Assembly (NCBI RefSeq): GCF_027943255.1
Contig: NC_072895.1
Location: forward strand, 87,918,001 to 87,982,000
DNA length: 64,000 bases
Direction: 5' to 3'
Source: Anastrepha obliqua
Taxonomy: Eukaryota; Arthropoda; Insecta; Diptera; Tephritidae
This document shows positions 10,479-22,780 of the stretch, one piece after another; position 1 is the stretch's first letter; each line of letters starts with the position of its first letter. The notes under the pieces are model-generated. The model was not told the DNA's origin and made no database searches. It saw only the letters and a list, made by a program, of their open reading frames with translations. A program made the position numbers and the translations under genes.

Positions 10479-11248
10479 GCATTTCTAGAAATTTGTGGTT
10501 ATAATTTTTAATATTAGCAAATATAATTTTAAAATAAGATTGAAAAGTGCAAATCATACAAACGATTGTCACACGACTTCAACGACGTCAAGTGCTAATA
10601 AAAATTTAGATCATGCCTGGGTTGGAATCTCGGCTTAATTAAAAAAGGTGAGAATAAATTTTATTTTCATTTTGTTGCTTGACAACTTTTTCCTGCTCTA
10701 TATTTCAACCAATAGATTGTATTGAGATCAGCTGATCCAAATAAGTTTGAAATATTCTATGTAAAAAAAAAACTCCCAGACTTGCTGAGCAAAAACTTGC
10801 CACGTTTCTACTTTATTTCAACGTTTTTATAAAAAAGAAAAGAAATTTAAAATAAACAACCGCAAATTATGAGCGTAAATATGTATCCATATTTCATAAA
10901 GGAAATGTCACTTTTTACAAATGCTAGACATTAGCACAGACGTTTGATTGGCAGCTGTCATTTCGCAACAAAAACATAGCGAAACTCAATGAAAGCAATG
11001 AAAGTGACAAAAAAGAAAAATGAAATTAAAAAAACCAGAAAAATGTGAAGGCAAAGAAAGGGACAAATGATTTTTTTTTTTGTAAATAAAAAAATGGCAT
11101 ATAATTTGAGTTTGAAGAAAGCAAGCGAGAATTTCCGATTCCACAATCTTGTGCCAATTTACACCATCGAACCGGCCACACATTTTGGCGTCTTTATCCA
11201 ACGACTGACATCATTTCCAAGCCTATTTATTCACAAGTTTTTCACTTC

Positions 11249-11290
<42 letters not shown>

Positions 11291-12857
11291 CAATACAAAA
11301 ACTTGCATACAGTTTTCTAATTTATTTATTTATTTATTTTATTTTACTTTATTTTTTTATTTGTTCAAAGTGCTATTTGCATTCTAAAATGCCGCTACGT
11401 ATCTATTTTACTAACTTTTTATTTATTTTCCAATTACTACCCAACATTGCGCTTTGTGTGTATTTTTTTCGTTTTAGTTTTGCATTATTTAATTTTTTTT
11501 TCTGCCCATATTTTTCGCCCTCTTATGTTAATTGCGAAATAATAGATAAGTGCGTGTTTTTTTTTCAAAGTATGTCAAGGAGCATGTCGTTCGCTATTCT
11601 GTGTGTTGTCATGTATAAACAGGCCTATTGTTATTGTTGTGTGTGTGTGCCTACATATGCATGGTTGTTTTTTAGAAAGTATCGCATGAAAAGCGTGAAT
11701 TGTTAAAATGCATGTAGGCGTACACTTGCCTTTAATTTTTTCTATTTTTTTTAGTAATGTATGAGTCCCACTTGCCCCAAATTGACGCTTTTTGCTTAGC
11801 TGACTTTCCTTAAATAAGTACAAAATTGTAATCAAAAATTAGTTGGAAAAAAGTTGGAAAGAAAAAGTTGTCACTGGCATATCAAATAGCCACAAATTCG
11901 ATGTTCGTTTCCCTAACAGAAGTGACTGGTGATGAGTCCCGGGTCCCGCAACATCCACCTATAGAACGACAGACCGGCCACTTCAAGAATTGATGAGTAA
12001 GATGTGAGAAAGGATTCGGCCTTGTGGCAAATCACTAAATTAGGAAGAGTTATTTAGTTAAACTGCTAAAAGAACCATTCATTATAGAATAAACATGACA
12101 ACCTATAAGATTGGCTATGTAAATCAATCTTCGCCTTATGAGTTATTACCTGCCTGCCTTTGATCTGTGTATAAGATGTAGAGAGATAATGGTTATCTTT
12201 TGCTCCTAACATTAAATATAATGCTAATTTAATATGCTAATTTACACAACTTTAAATCAATTAATTTTCAAATATTTTAAAGTATGCTCCTCGTTTAGTC
12301 TCTCAAACCTGTTTAGAATTTCAGATAACATCTGCAGATAGTTTTTGCCTTATTGACCACAGCAGCTTAAAAGTAAACGTACCTGTAAAGAGAGAAGAAC
12401 AAAACAAAAATGTTACTAAAGTATTATATATAAAAAAGTTGTATTAAAAGAGATAGGAATTATTTACAATTCAAAGTATTTTTATGTTTGCACTTTTTTA
12501 GTTAAATTGTCACACTATAATAAAATACCTCAATAAAATTTATTTCTAGTTAATCATTAAAATTTAGTTTTAGTGATTTGAGTTTTTATGTTCTTCACTA
12601 ATGAAAAAAATTCTCGTTAGCTTTTCGCTCCTTTAAAGATAGATAAAATTACACTATTTTGGATTTATATAAAATGGGCACATCTTAAATTAGAATAAAT
12701 TTCTAATATAAATACAAAAAAATTATATAAAAATATAATACTTTATAATATAATTTATTTTCAAATAAGTTATTTATTATTAAAAAAAAATTGTATTATT
12801 TAAAAATATATAACTTTTCTAACTATGGTTAAGTGCAACACTGAGCCAGCTGTATTA
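10479..12857. other. AT-rich non-coding spacer
   Basis: Holds a 41-T run at 11250-11290, T-rich stretches to ~11560 and GT-rich sequence near 11636-11650. ORFs here (e.g. 11067-11387, 11377-11706) are Phe/Leu/Tyr-rich translations of T-rich DNA. No gene recognised. Confidence 0.5.
11250..11290. repeat. Poly(T) run, 41 nt
   Basis: Uninterrupted T tract. It could be the poly(A) tail of a minus-strand retroelement, but no recognisable body lies to its right. Confidence 0.8.
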
Positions 12858-13870
12858 TGCTATGTTTCCACGGCACGTAATTCGCTCTCTCATTCATAAC
12901 TCACTTTCCACTTACACTTCGTATTAGGTAGGTTAGGTTAGGTTAGGTTGACCTGGCTGGCTGAAAGTCATCACACAGACCTATTGGTCCTTAGGTACCA
13001 GATGAAGCTTGACCTTTACGTTTCCTTGTAGTAGGTTTCTTGTAATAAGGCAGGGTCTTAAGAGCCCCTAAACATGTCATTCGGGTTCTAGCTAATACAG
13101 AGCAAGAACATATAAGGTGTTTTCGTATTAGATAATTCGCCGTACAATATTTTCACAGCGAATAACCTCATTTGTAAGTAATTCAGTCTCAATTATCATG
13201 CGGACAAATTGTCAATCGCTGTGTTCTATGGACAATCGTTGTCTTTTCTAATTTTTAGTGAAAATTTATCGAAATTAGCTGGGAAACCAAAACGAAAGAG
13301 TTAATCAAAAAATAATTAACAACCGTTGAACAATAACCAGAACAAGAAAAATTTTAATAATGGAAGTCAAAGAAACGTAATTTTAAAAAATTATTCTGTC
13401 GAGGACATTGCTGAACACCTCAAGAATTGTGGAGCCGACCAAATGGTCCTCTGAACAACAGCTATTGAAGCAACTGCAACTTCTAAGAATTTGGAAGTTA
13501 TCATTAACCGCTCTGCAAGTTTAACATCGAAGAAAATTAGGGCTTCGAAAAGTTTATATGAACTTGTGAATATTTTTATAAAATATCTTATTACAAAATT
13601 ATTGTAAAATATCTTATTACAAATATATTATATTAGGACCGAAATTAATTCCTCTCGGCGCCAGACTGCTAGCGCGCTGAAGAACTTTGAATTACAAAAT
13701 AAAGTAAAATCTTAGTTTCAACTTACTTTCTTCCTTCATCACCGATCTGTACAGCAAATAATAATAAAAAGCAAAGAATAAAAAGAAGGAGAGCTGCCAC
13801 GAGTGTCCCGTGGAAACAGGGTAATTTGCGAATGAGAGAGCGCATTACGTGCCGTGGGAACGTAGTATTA
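12855..13870. mobile_element. ~1-kb TIR element with TTA flanks (PIF/Harbinger-like)
   Basis: The left end, TGCTATGTTTCCACGGCACG then TAATTCGCTCTCTCATTC, matches the reverse complement of the right end, TACTACGTTCCCACGGCACG then TAATGCGCTCTCTCATTC, at about 33 of 38 positions. TTA occurs at 12855-12857 and 13868-13870. A 3-bp TTA target duplication is the PIF/Harbinger hallmark. The interior has only decayed reading frames (a stretch near 13405-13470 reads like TSRIVEPTKWSSEQQLLKQL), so the element is non-autonomous. A second element is inserted at 12928-13121. Confidence 0.78.
12928..13121 (-). mobile_element. (CCTAA)n-tailed retroelement fragment with 10-bp TSD
   Basis: Flanked by identical TTCGTATTAG at 12918-12927 and 13122-13131. 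Read on the minus strand it ends CCAGGTCAACCTAACCTAAC, a simple-repeat tail next to the duplication, as expected for target-primed reverse transcription. A related copy with a different 5' truncation and its own 10-bp duplication lies at 56313-56459. No pol III boxes were found, so it may be a 5'-truncated LINE or an unusual SINE. Confidence 0.78.
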
Positions 13871-14879
13871 GCAATGCATGTTAATCGAAACAATCGATTT
13901 TTTGATCATCGCTATGAGAACAGCTGTTGAAAATTCAGCGCATGGTGACACTGCTTAAAAGAGAGAAACGGCGAAATTAAAAATCAGATGTGGGATAATT
14001 AATACTTTTAAAAATCAGCTATAAGAAAACAAACTTCACTAGCTTAATTTTATATTGCAAAATAATATATTAAAAATAAAAAAAGTAACTAACTTGCTGC
14101 AAATGCTTGAAATTATTTCATCACCAGAGAGAACCTGCGGCGTTTGGCAGAGATGTCATTATAATGTAAATAAGTAAACTTTAGCGTGCATTTTAACAAA
14201 GCACCGAAAATTTCCGCCTTGTGTGCTTATTGCATTCCGTGACGAATGTGGTGAACCAGAAAATTGGGCAATTTTTACAAAAGTATATTATTAAAAAATT
14301 CCTTCAGACGCGAATTATTGTTATTGATATGTATGATGAAGCACTTTTTTACTGATGACAACTTTTTACACTTGGCTGGTTCCTTTTAGGTTTTACATAT
14401 AGGATCCAAATAAACATATATTTATTACTGCTAATCATGCAGTTTGGCAGTTGTTCAGTTGAAAGATAAGCACTCCGCCCACCAGCGCTTCATAAGTTTT
14501 CGAACACACTGAATAATTAAACGGTCAACGCAACCGAGTGTATTTGTGTTTGAGAAACTCGCAGGGGCTCGCCAGCACGAACCACACTGCGCACATTTTT
14601 TCTTTTCTAATATAGGTATTTTGAAATCTTTCAGATTACGTAGACTAATAAGGAATTCTTCAAAAGAAGGAAGAACAGCTCGGCATACACACCTGTCAAA
14701 TATGTGCCTTTACGAGTGTATCATTCATCCTCTTCTCACCTTACATTCTGAGTTAAGTAAATAACAGACTCCGCTGAAACTATTTATGAAATGAAATAAT
14801 TCAGAGGCGAGTGCTACCTTTAATTTTGATCAAAACCGAACGGTTACCAGAGCTTTTGAGGAGAAAATAATGAATATTT
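13871..14879. other. Non-coding spacer
   Basis: No gene or repeat recognised. The ORF at 14546-14764 has no domain signature. Confidence 0.4.
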
Positions 14880-15132
14880 GGGGCTTCTAACCGATGTGGA
14901 GACCCCGGCATCATTAATATATGCCCGGCATGTGGAGGTACACTGCATGATACTAACCCAGTTAAACCCAATCACCTCATCACACTCCTCTGTCTCAAGA
15001 GCCAACCTGTCAAAGGGCACGTTTCCTGGGCCAATCTTTAGATGAGTTAGATGATGACAATCAGTGCCTACAACACACTGGCAGGGCCTAGTAAACTACT
15101 ACAACCTACAACAACAACAACAATATTTGGCG
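14880..15132 (+). pseudogene. Jockey-like LINE ORF2 C-terminus and 3' tail
   Basis: Reading across frames gives NICPACGGTLHDTNHL-like residues near 14920-14955 (the CxxC...H zinc-knuckle at the end of Jockey-clade ORF2), then NPITSSHSSVSRANLSKGT-like sequence and FLGQSLDELDDDNQ near 15030-15065, a stop, and a CAA-rich 3' end (ACAACAACAACAAC, 15107-15121). Related minus-strand copies sit at 63485-64000. The upstream reverse transcriptase is missing and frames are broken. Confidence 0.78.
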
Positions 15133-15289
15133 CTTCTTTTTGCACAATTTAAGTCCTTTCATTTTTATTATCAATTAGCTAATTTCTCTCCAAATGGGAA
15201 GGGTTCAGTATCACCGCCATCAGCAAAAGGTTTTTTTGATACGTTTTTTATGACAGAGATTCCCTATTGATTACACAGGGGCGACCTCT

Positions 15290-15830
15290 ATTAAAAAATA
15301 TTTTCACTTTTTCTGTATGCTCCATATTCACAGAGGCTTCAAACCTAAACACGGACATCCCACACGGTGGTAATAAATAAAATAAAAAAATTAATCGAAA
15401 TTAGTCATAAATAAAATAAAAAAATTAATCAAAATTAAAAAATAAAAAAAAAAAATTAAAATTAATTTAAAAAAAAAAACAGATTAATAAAAAAATTCCA
15501 TGTTCATACGGACTTTGAATCCAGATACGCACATATCCACTCGGGTGTAATAAATAAAATAAAAAATTAAAATTTATTGAAAAAAAATTAATTAAGAAAA
15601 AAATAAATAAAAAAACAATTATCAAAAAACAAAAATACGTTTTTTCTAAAAAAATAAAATAAAATAAAAAAACTTACAATTAATTTAAACAAAATAAATT
15701 AATAAAAATAAAATAAAAAACAAAAAAAAAACAAATTAATAAAAAACTTCTCTTTATTTAAATAAAAAAAATTATTAAAAAAGCAATTGATAAAAAATTA
15801 AATAAATAACATAAATAAGTATAATTACAA
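15290..15830. repeat. AATAAA-rich low-complexity block
   Basis: Runs of AATAAAATAAAAAA dominate. Two segments beginning around CACGGACATCCCACACGGTG (15349) and ACGCACATATCCACTCGGGT (15527), each followed by GTAATAAATAAAATAAAAAA, suggest a local duplication of ~180 bp. Confidence 0.6.
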
Positions 15831-18800
15831 TGCAAGTATCTATACCAAAACTTTCTTGTACAAAGCTTTTCTGCACATTTGCTTTAACCCGTATGAGGTT
15901 TTCGTCTTCGGTGACCCCCAGTAAAAATGTTCGCTTAAAATTTTGTAGAACAAATTAGCCCTCTAACTGCTTTTTTTAATGAACTTTCATTACACCTCTT
16001 TCGAAAAAGTGTCAAAAAGGTCCATTTAGGTAGGTGATGGAGCGTTAAAATGTACTACAAAAAAATTTTCGTTAAATTTTACTCTAAGATACTAAGGACG
16101 GAAATAATATCTGGAGTTGTTTTATACATAATATTTTCAATAAGTTATTCGCACTTTCGGCCAAAATTTAAAAAATTAATTATCGTTAAAAAAAACCGAC
16201 CTTCCAGACCAGTGCTGTCTATGGCAAAGTTGCTCCTGGGTGCATCATTTTTCATAATTATTAGCGTTTATTCGTGCTGAGTAAGTAGAGTTGCACAGTG
16301 TTATTAGTAAGAGTATATTTAAATTTATATTTGAGCTTAAAAATTGTTTGTTATATTTTTTTGCTTCCACCAAAACCACAATAATGGCGTTTGCTGTTAT
16401 AGAACTATTACTAACTCAATACAATCCTTATAGTAATTTGGTATATTCTTCATATGCTTTAAACCTTATTTGGCAGTTGCATCAGCACTTCTACTTCTCT
16501 CTGCTAGCAGCTAATGCGCCTTCGAAGTAAATGCATAACTCCTTCAAAAACTTCTAAAAACTTCATTTTTCGGTTCTATACGCATGTATGTATGTATGTA
16601 TGTATGGATATAATACATATATATATATATGCATGGTATTATTTGTTTTCTTATTTTTACATACATTCATCTGCTCATATGCGCTACTATGCTAAGACCA
16701 AACAGCCTAGCCATGCGTGTAAACGACGTTAGTTAGTTGGCTAACCAACCATTAGACCAGCATTTACTACCGCATTGTTGACGCGATGGTGTTTCGAAGC
16801 ATACATCAGCAGCAAAATGGCCTTGAATTTTTAATCGAGTTTCTTCAGTTCCAACGCAACCAAAACCGAAAGACTATGGTACTAAGTAAAAAAACAAAAA
16901 CAAGTTCTACTCATGTAGCTATCAACGCATTGTTGAGAAGACATGTTAACACAAATCCACGGCATAGTGCACGTATAATGCGAAAATATGAGTACTTCTT
17001 CCCATATACGTATGTATGCATGTATATATGTAGGTATTCATATAATTGAAGCCACCTTACCCTACGCTCCACACGCCACTGACGCCTCCAGCAGCTCTAT
17101 TCCAGAGCATATTTCAGGTTTTATTCTTACTTCCTCACTTTCCAGCGCTAGATGGCTGCCCGCTACTCTTCGCTCTCCTGCCATGCTTTGTGCACGGCAA
17201 AGGTATAGGTGGTACCTGTGCCATGCACCCAGAAATGCTGGCCCAAAGAAGAAGTATAGAAGCCGCCTGTTTTTGCTTTTCTGTTTTTTTGCTTTGCTTG
17301 CAGCTGCTTTTGCTCATGCTGGCTGCTCTGCAATCTACTCGCAATCTATTGCTGTTGCTACCAATTTTTATTGCGACTATTGCTTGTTGCCAATACTGTT
17401 GTTCCTTCGCTATGCAGCACCACATCTTACCTCGACAGCAGCCCCCATTGTTATTTCTGTTCTTGTTACTGACTCTGTTGGCTTTGTAGCTATAATTTTT
17501 ATGATTAGTTTTTTCTTTCTTTTTTATTTTTATTTTTTTCTTTTTGTTTCTTTTTACCTTTAGTCAGTGCTTTTTGTTGTTGCACTTTTGTTTTCTTTGG
17601 AGGTAACTATTATACAGTCGGTCGGTTTGCTTCGCTGTTGGTTCTTTTGCTGCTGGCTTGCCTGCCTTGTCATGCTCTTGATCTTGGCCAAGCATCTGCA
17701 GCACATATTGGCTCGCTAGGCTTGACATGGCTTGGTTTTGGTTGCGGTTGTATCTCTTTTTTCTTGGTCGTTTTTTGTTTTGTTTTCTTGCTTGTCATGC
17801 TTAGATGAGCTTGCAATTTTCTGTGCTCTACCTTGCCGCGCTATGCTCTACGTGTACGTGGCTTTTGCTTTCGCTTTAATTTTTATTTGCCCATTTTTAG
17901 TTGACGACTTTGCCAGCGCACACAAGCCTTCCTGCTTGGCCATTATACATCTTTACTACAAGTGTTTGGCTGCGTATGGCCCAGCTTCCATAACTAACAT
18001 GGACATGTGTTTTTTGCAGTGCTCTCACTAACCTTTATTGTGTTCTTTTACTTTAATTCTATTTGCAGTTTCTAGGGATTATGTTATGACTGCTGTTGTA
18101 GTGCTTCGTTTGCAATTTGTTTTTGACTGCTGTTCCTTGCCGGCACTACAGGGTTCGCAGGTTTGATTATTTCGTTTTTTCATATGCAGTAATCGACTGT
18201 TTTATTGGCTCTGTAGCTCCCTTTATTTTGCTTAGCAAATTCCTTGTAGTTATTATTGGCAAGCTGGTGGTGTGCAAGCGTATCAGTCTTCGCCAGCATA
18301 CATTTTGACATCAACATTAATTTTAGAGGTTATACAAATTGAAAATTGCAAATCATTTGTGGTTTTGGCAACGAAAATTCTTCGAATAATAGCAAAATAA
18401 GGCAAATGACGTGGAAATACAAAAACGAAAAGAAGAAGCAATAATTTCAGAACATTTAAGGTTGGAGTTAAAAGAAGAAAAAATTATTTAAGAACATTTA
18501 AGTTTGGAGTTAAGAGGTCAGTGCAGAAATGCAGAAAGTTTTTTATAAAATCTCTTTAATCAGAGTACTCCGTTCGCATTCCACATGAAATTAGCCTTCA
18601 AAATCCGTATAACATTTTTGACCGACAAAGTTGTCTCTCTTCAGGTTGTGAAAGGTCTCGCAAAATGTTGCTAACATGATGCCAGCAACATTTTCTCACC
18701 GCTCCTTATATTGCATTTGCTATTTTAAATTTCGTGAAAAGTAACAGTTTTTTTTGTAAATTGAAATTCAGCATAAATTTAAAAAATCTTTCTAAAAAGT

Positions 18801-19310
18801 AAGATTGCTTATAACACTGCATAAATCTTGGAAATACTCAGAACGCAAATAAGAGTGAGAGCTGGTTTTTATCGTCGCAATAAACAATGCTACCATTTCT
18901 GCACCACAGCGTCTTCTATTTTACCTGCGGAAGAGCTTCTGATGAAAATGTTCAGAGTGGTTCTTGTGAGGTGGACATCTTGATGTTTTTCCACAGATGG
19001 AAGAATTTATAGTTTTATGTCACATCCGAATGGTTTTTTACATTTTTTATTTTTTATGTCTTTTTATTTATTTTTTTTTTTATTTTTACTTTTTTTATTT
19101 GATTTTTGTTTTTTTTGTTTTGTTATTTAATTTTTTTTTTTATTTCTTTTTTTTTAATTAATTTTTCTTATTATTTTTTATTTAATTTCTGTTTATTGTT
19201 TTTTGTTTGGTCATTTAGTTCTCTATTAATCAGTTTATAAAACTAGTGGCGAACACGCGCTTCAAATTCACCACACGAGTACCCTCTTGATGGTTCGCTG
19301 CTTATCCCTA
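15831..19310. other. Long spacer with UTR-like pyrimidine-rich stretch
   Basis: A TATG microsatellite lies at 16582-16606. The segment 17050-18310 is T/C-rich with higher GC than its surroundings. Its 147- and 191-residue plus-strand ORFs are Leu/Cys/Phe-rich and overlap in different frames, as expected from antisense of a CAA/CAG-rich untranslated exon. No protein domain is visible. A ~45-bp local duplication (CAGAACATTTAAGGTTGGAG versus AAGAACATTTAAGTTTGGAG) lies at 18446-18514. Confidence 0.4.
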
Positions 19311-19322
19311 AAGTCCCTCCCT

Positions 19323-19369
<47 letters not shown>
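19311..19369. repeat. (CT)n microsatellite, likely LINE tail
   Basis: CCCTCCCTCC followed by ~20 CT repeats. On the minus strand it is an (AG)n run directly after a LINE stop codon, so it may have grown from the LINE's 3' tail. Confidence 0.85.
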
Positions 19370-19372
19370 GCT

Positions 19373-19600
19373 TCACAGTCTATGGTGGACCATAGCTTCA
19401 TCAACGATTTTCCTCAAATTCAGTCTCTCTCTTGCCTTATTTCTCCAATTACGAGCGTTCTTCGCTTTTAAGTCTGCTTCGACGTCATCAAGCTATCTCT
19501 TTCCAGGTCCGGATTTAACAAATTCCATTTGCTTTTCCAACATTACCATCGACCTTGTTCGATGTCGAAACTCTGCGTGAAGGAAATACCTTCTTTATTT
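19373..19600 (-). pseudogene. RTE/BovB-like LINE ORF C-terminus
   Basis: On the minus strand, from about 19520 down to a stop at 19373-19375, the frame reads PGKR, stop, LDDVEADLKAKNARNWRNKA, then RERLNLRKIVDEAMVHHRL. This matches the conserved end of RTE/BovB-type LINE polyproteins (RPRxRWxDDVxxDLxxL...W...A.DR..WR.IV.EAK). One nonsense codon replaces the Trp of the RW motif. Upstream residues to ~19600 are frame-broken. A simple-repeat tail follows on the same strand. Confidence 0.83.
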
Positions 19601-19769
19601 TGCATTTCTCGCTAAGTGATGCTCTCCCCCTTCCTTTAGTTTGCTCAGTGTAAATCATATACAATATAATACCTCAAAAGTTAAAGTATTTGGATCCATT
19701 TATTCCATGTGACTTACATATTGGATAACGAGAATGTGGCAACAAAATGGTGCGGAAGCGCTCGGTAGA

Positions 19770-20012
19770 AAGTGTGGCCAACATCAGACCGTTAACCAGC
19801 TATCTGGATTTTTAGAGGAATCAGCTGATTTGCTGACGTAATAAGGGTTGCGGCTGGGGTTTGTTTACAACAGAGGTTGGCAAAACTGAGATTGTGTTGG
19901 TGATAGACCAAAAAACAAAAAAAATGAACGCAGCCACTGCCCAGTTAGTTCGTTGCCCTTTTACTTGTATTCATTTAATCTCAGAAATTTGCTTCGGTTG
20001 TCGAAAACTTGT
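19770..20012 (+). repeat. Two-copy interspersed repeat, copy A
   Basis: Shares AAGTGTGGCCAACATCAGAC, AATCAGCTGATTTGCTGACG, TTTACAACAGAGGTTGGCAA and TTTGCTTCGG with 44005-44310, in the same order and orientation. No TIR, poly(A) or coding content recognised. Confidence 0.7.
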
Positions 20013-21270
20013 AATTTAACATCTTTGAGTGACCTACATAGGCAGTTTTTAATAAACGAAACGAGACACACGCGTATCTGATAAGAAGATAAGCATCATG
20101 AAATACAAATATATTCCGACGAAATTCTCAAAGGTTTCCCTAAAGAAAAACGCGCAACAGTAAGATGAAAAAATAAATAATTTTTTCAATGCTGATTTTT
20201 CATAAAGAATTCCTAAGACAGATATTTTGAGTGTGAAGCTGAGAGTGTGCCACACTTTTTTTTTTAATAAAAGCAGCGAACATTAATGTAGGGAGATCGT
20301 TGAGGAAAGTTTATAAAATATGCATAAAAAAACTTCTATCCCTTCCTGGATCCGAGTCAGTATTATTTCTCAGCCCATTCTAGATTAGAAGCAAGTTTAA
20401 GATATAACAGCAACGAATGACCTCTTACGAAAATTCTAAAGAGTGATATTCGCTTGCCTTCGCATGGCCATGCCATCTCTTTCGATCGCCGCATAGACTG
20501 AGCAACTGTGAGCCTTTCGAGTCTAAAAGGCGAATGCTACGACAAGAGGACCCTCAAATGCTATTATATGAGTGTGTTTCGATAAATCTTCACACACATC
20601 TACCAAGGATTTGCTTGAAATCGCAAAGCAAAAATTTTATTAATTTTCTTACGCATTTTTTGTCTGCTTCTTAAGTTCCGCCTTAAAAGGTTGCAACCTC
20701 ACCTTTTTGAAATAGTTTATGTTGTGCCATAGTGACTTGCAACTTTGCCATCGCAAACGCTACCATATTGTACTCTATCGGGTTGCTAATATGTATTATT
20801 TATAACATTTTAAAATAGGCGCGCATGGGTATAAAAATTTTGCACGAGAAGCCGAAAGTTACGAGTACGAGTTTTATATTATCTAAATGAATTTTGCTGT
20901 GTAATTGTAAAATAATAAAAAATAAACCATTATTTGGGCAAAAAATTTCATACTTAATAAACAGGCTTGGCCAAGTGTTTGTTTAACAATGGCCCTCATC
21001 ATGCGCTGAACGTTCGAGTGCCTTTAGTATGGTTGAGTGTATGAGGGAAATATGTGTGTATGTATGTAGGTAAGGAGCCTCCACGAAGGCACGTTTTGTG
21101 GATAAAAACAGATTTTGGACAGTAGTGTGAATGCAAAAAGCAAAAAATGTTAACTAAGCGAATTTAAATTGAATGAAAATATATATAAGTAATGGTTAGG
21201 GATATTCACCTAAACTGAATGTAAGGTTGTTTAGAAATCCGAATAAAAAGCAAATACATTTTTTTTTATT
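20013..21270. other. Non-coding spacer
   Basis: No gene recognised. TATG/GTAGG microsatellite-like runs near 21050-21070. Confidence 0.4.
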
Positions 21271-21745
21271 TTTTAATAGAGAGATCAGGCACTTTTAGTG
21301 AAGGAAGAGTTTCTCCTGTATTCTAATAATAAAATCAGTTTTTTTTCTAGAGAAGTGAAAATCGTTAAAAATTTGGTCAAATTTTTTATATTAAATTCCG
21401 GCAATTCCAGTGAAGAGGAAATTTTAGTTGTATTCTGTTAATTAGAAAACTGAATACTGAAGCAAAATTGAGTTTCTTATAATAAAATCAGAGAGAAAAA
21501 CTTTATAAAAATTAATCAAATTAATCAAATTTTCAATACTTAAATCAAGCACCAATCGAGTGAAAAGTAAAACTGCTCCTATATTTTGTTGACTAGAAAG
21601 CTGAACAAGAAAAAAATTTGAATGCCTAATAATAAAAGCAGTTATTTCTAGGCAAAGGGCCTTTTGATAGTGAAAAAGCAGAATAGAAATTTCTATGTAT
21701 TAATAAAATCCGGTATCCGGACCAAGTGGAAGACAAAATTGATGT
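21270..21745. repeat. Degenerate tandem array, ~110-160-bp units
   Basis: Four loosely related units start near 21284, 21395, 21544 and 21706. Each contains an AxTxxxGTGAA core followed by CTGTATTCT or TATTTTGTT, a TTAGAAAxCTGAA block and AATAATAAAATCAGTT. Unit spacing varies (111, 149, 162 bp). Confidence 0.5.
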
Positions 21746-22780
21746 TGAGTAAATTATAAAAGATAATTTTATGAATATTTGCTTTAAATTATCAAATTCT
21801 TAAAGAATGGAATTAAGACTAAAGCCAAAGAGGCTGGGGTGGAATGAGGGTGGTTATTCAGGCATTCTTAGTTAAATTTTCTTGCAAATTTAAATTCTCT
21901 TTTAAATTTTTTGTATTTCATAAACAAAGAAGAAACATTAGTAGCTATTAAATGCTAATGGAGCTGGCTTAAATTAGTGTGTGTGAACGCCAAACTCGAT
22001 GACTCAATCAGAAGCTTAATTGCGTCACTTAATATGCATGTCTGATTTCCAAACCAAATTGAGTAAGAAAAAGCGTTTTCTTTTTTTTTTGCTTTCTGTA
22101 TGCATACATTTGATATCAAAGAGTAAATAAGTAAAAACTAAAAAAAAAATTATTAAATGTTTTAAATTACTTTTAATTTTTTTTTTAATTTTTACATTTT
22201 ATTTAATTTTATTTAAACACATTTTTTTTTAATTTTTAAATTTTATTTAATTAATTTTATTTTTTTCGTCATTTTTTTTTTATTTAAAATTTAAATTGTG
22301 CCTAATTTGTTTTATAATTTTTTTATGTAAAAAATTTAATTACACGTAACTGCTATTTTTAAATTAAAAAATTGTTTCATTGCATTCGCATTCACCATTT
22401 TTGGTTCAATAATACCCCTTTTTTGATTGAATTTAACAGGTGAGGAACTGATATTTTTCTAATAAAAAATAAGAGTTAAGCAAAGCGAACTCCAGCATGA
22501 GTAAAAAGCATTAAAAAAACGGTGAAAAATAGAATAAATAATTTCAAAAAACGAATACAATTTAAATTAAAAAAAGAAGTGGAAAAGGGAATAAATAAAT
22601 AAGGAATATTTATATAATTTTTAAATAATTAAATAAATTTAAATGTATATCAATTTTTTTCGAGTTCTTACAAAATATCTGTTATTGCTTAAAAGTTTAT
22701 ATAAGCACTTCCAGAGTAATTAATGAACAAAAAATTGTTAACATGAATTTTACGAAATTCTGTTTTTTCATGAGGTATTT
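21746..22780. other. AT-rich low-complexity spacer
   Basis: Homopolymer-rich AT sequence at 22130-22380. Nothing else seen. Confidence 0.45.

Noticed and set aside
16988..17563. Overlapping 191- and 147-residue plus-strand ORFs with hydrophobic stretches
   Set aside because: Two frames of the same T/C-rich DNA both stay open, which indicates composition rather than coding; the hydrophobicity follows from CTT/TTT/TGC codons.
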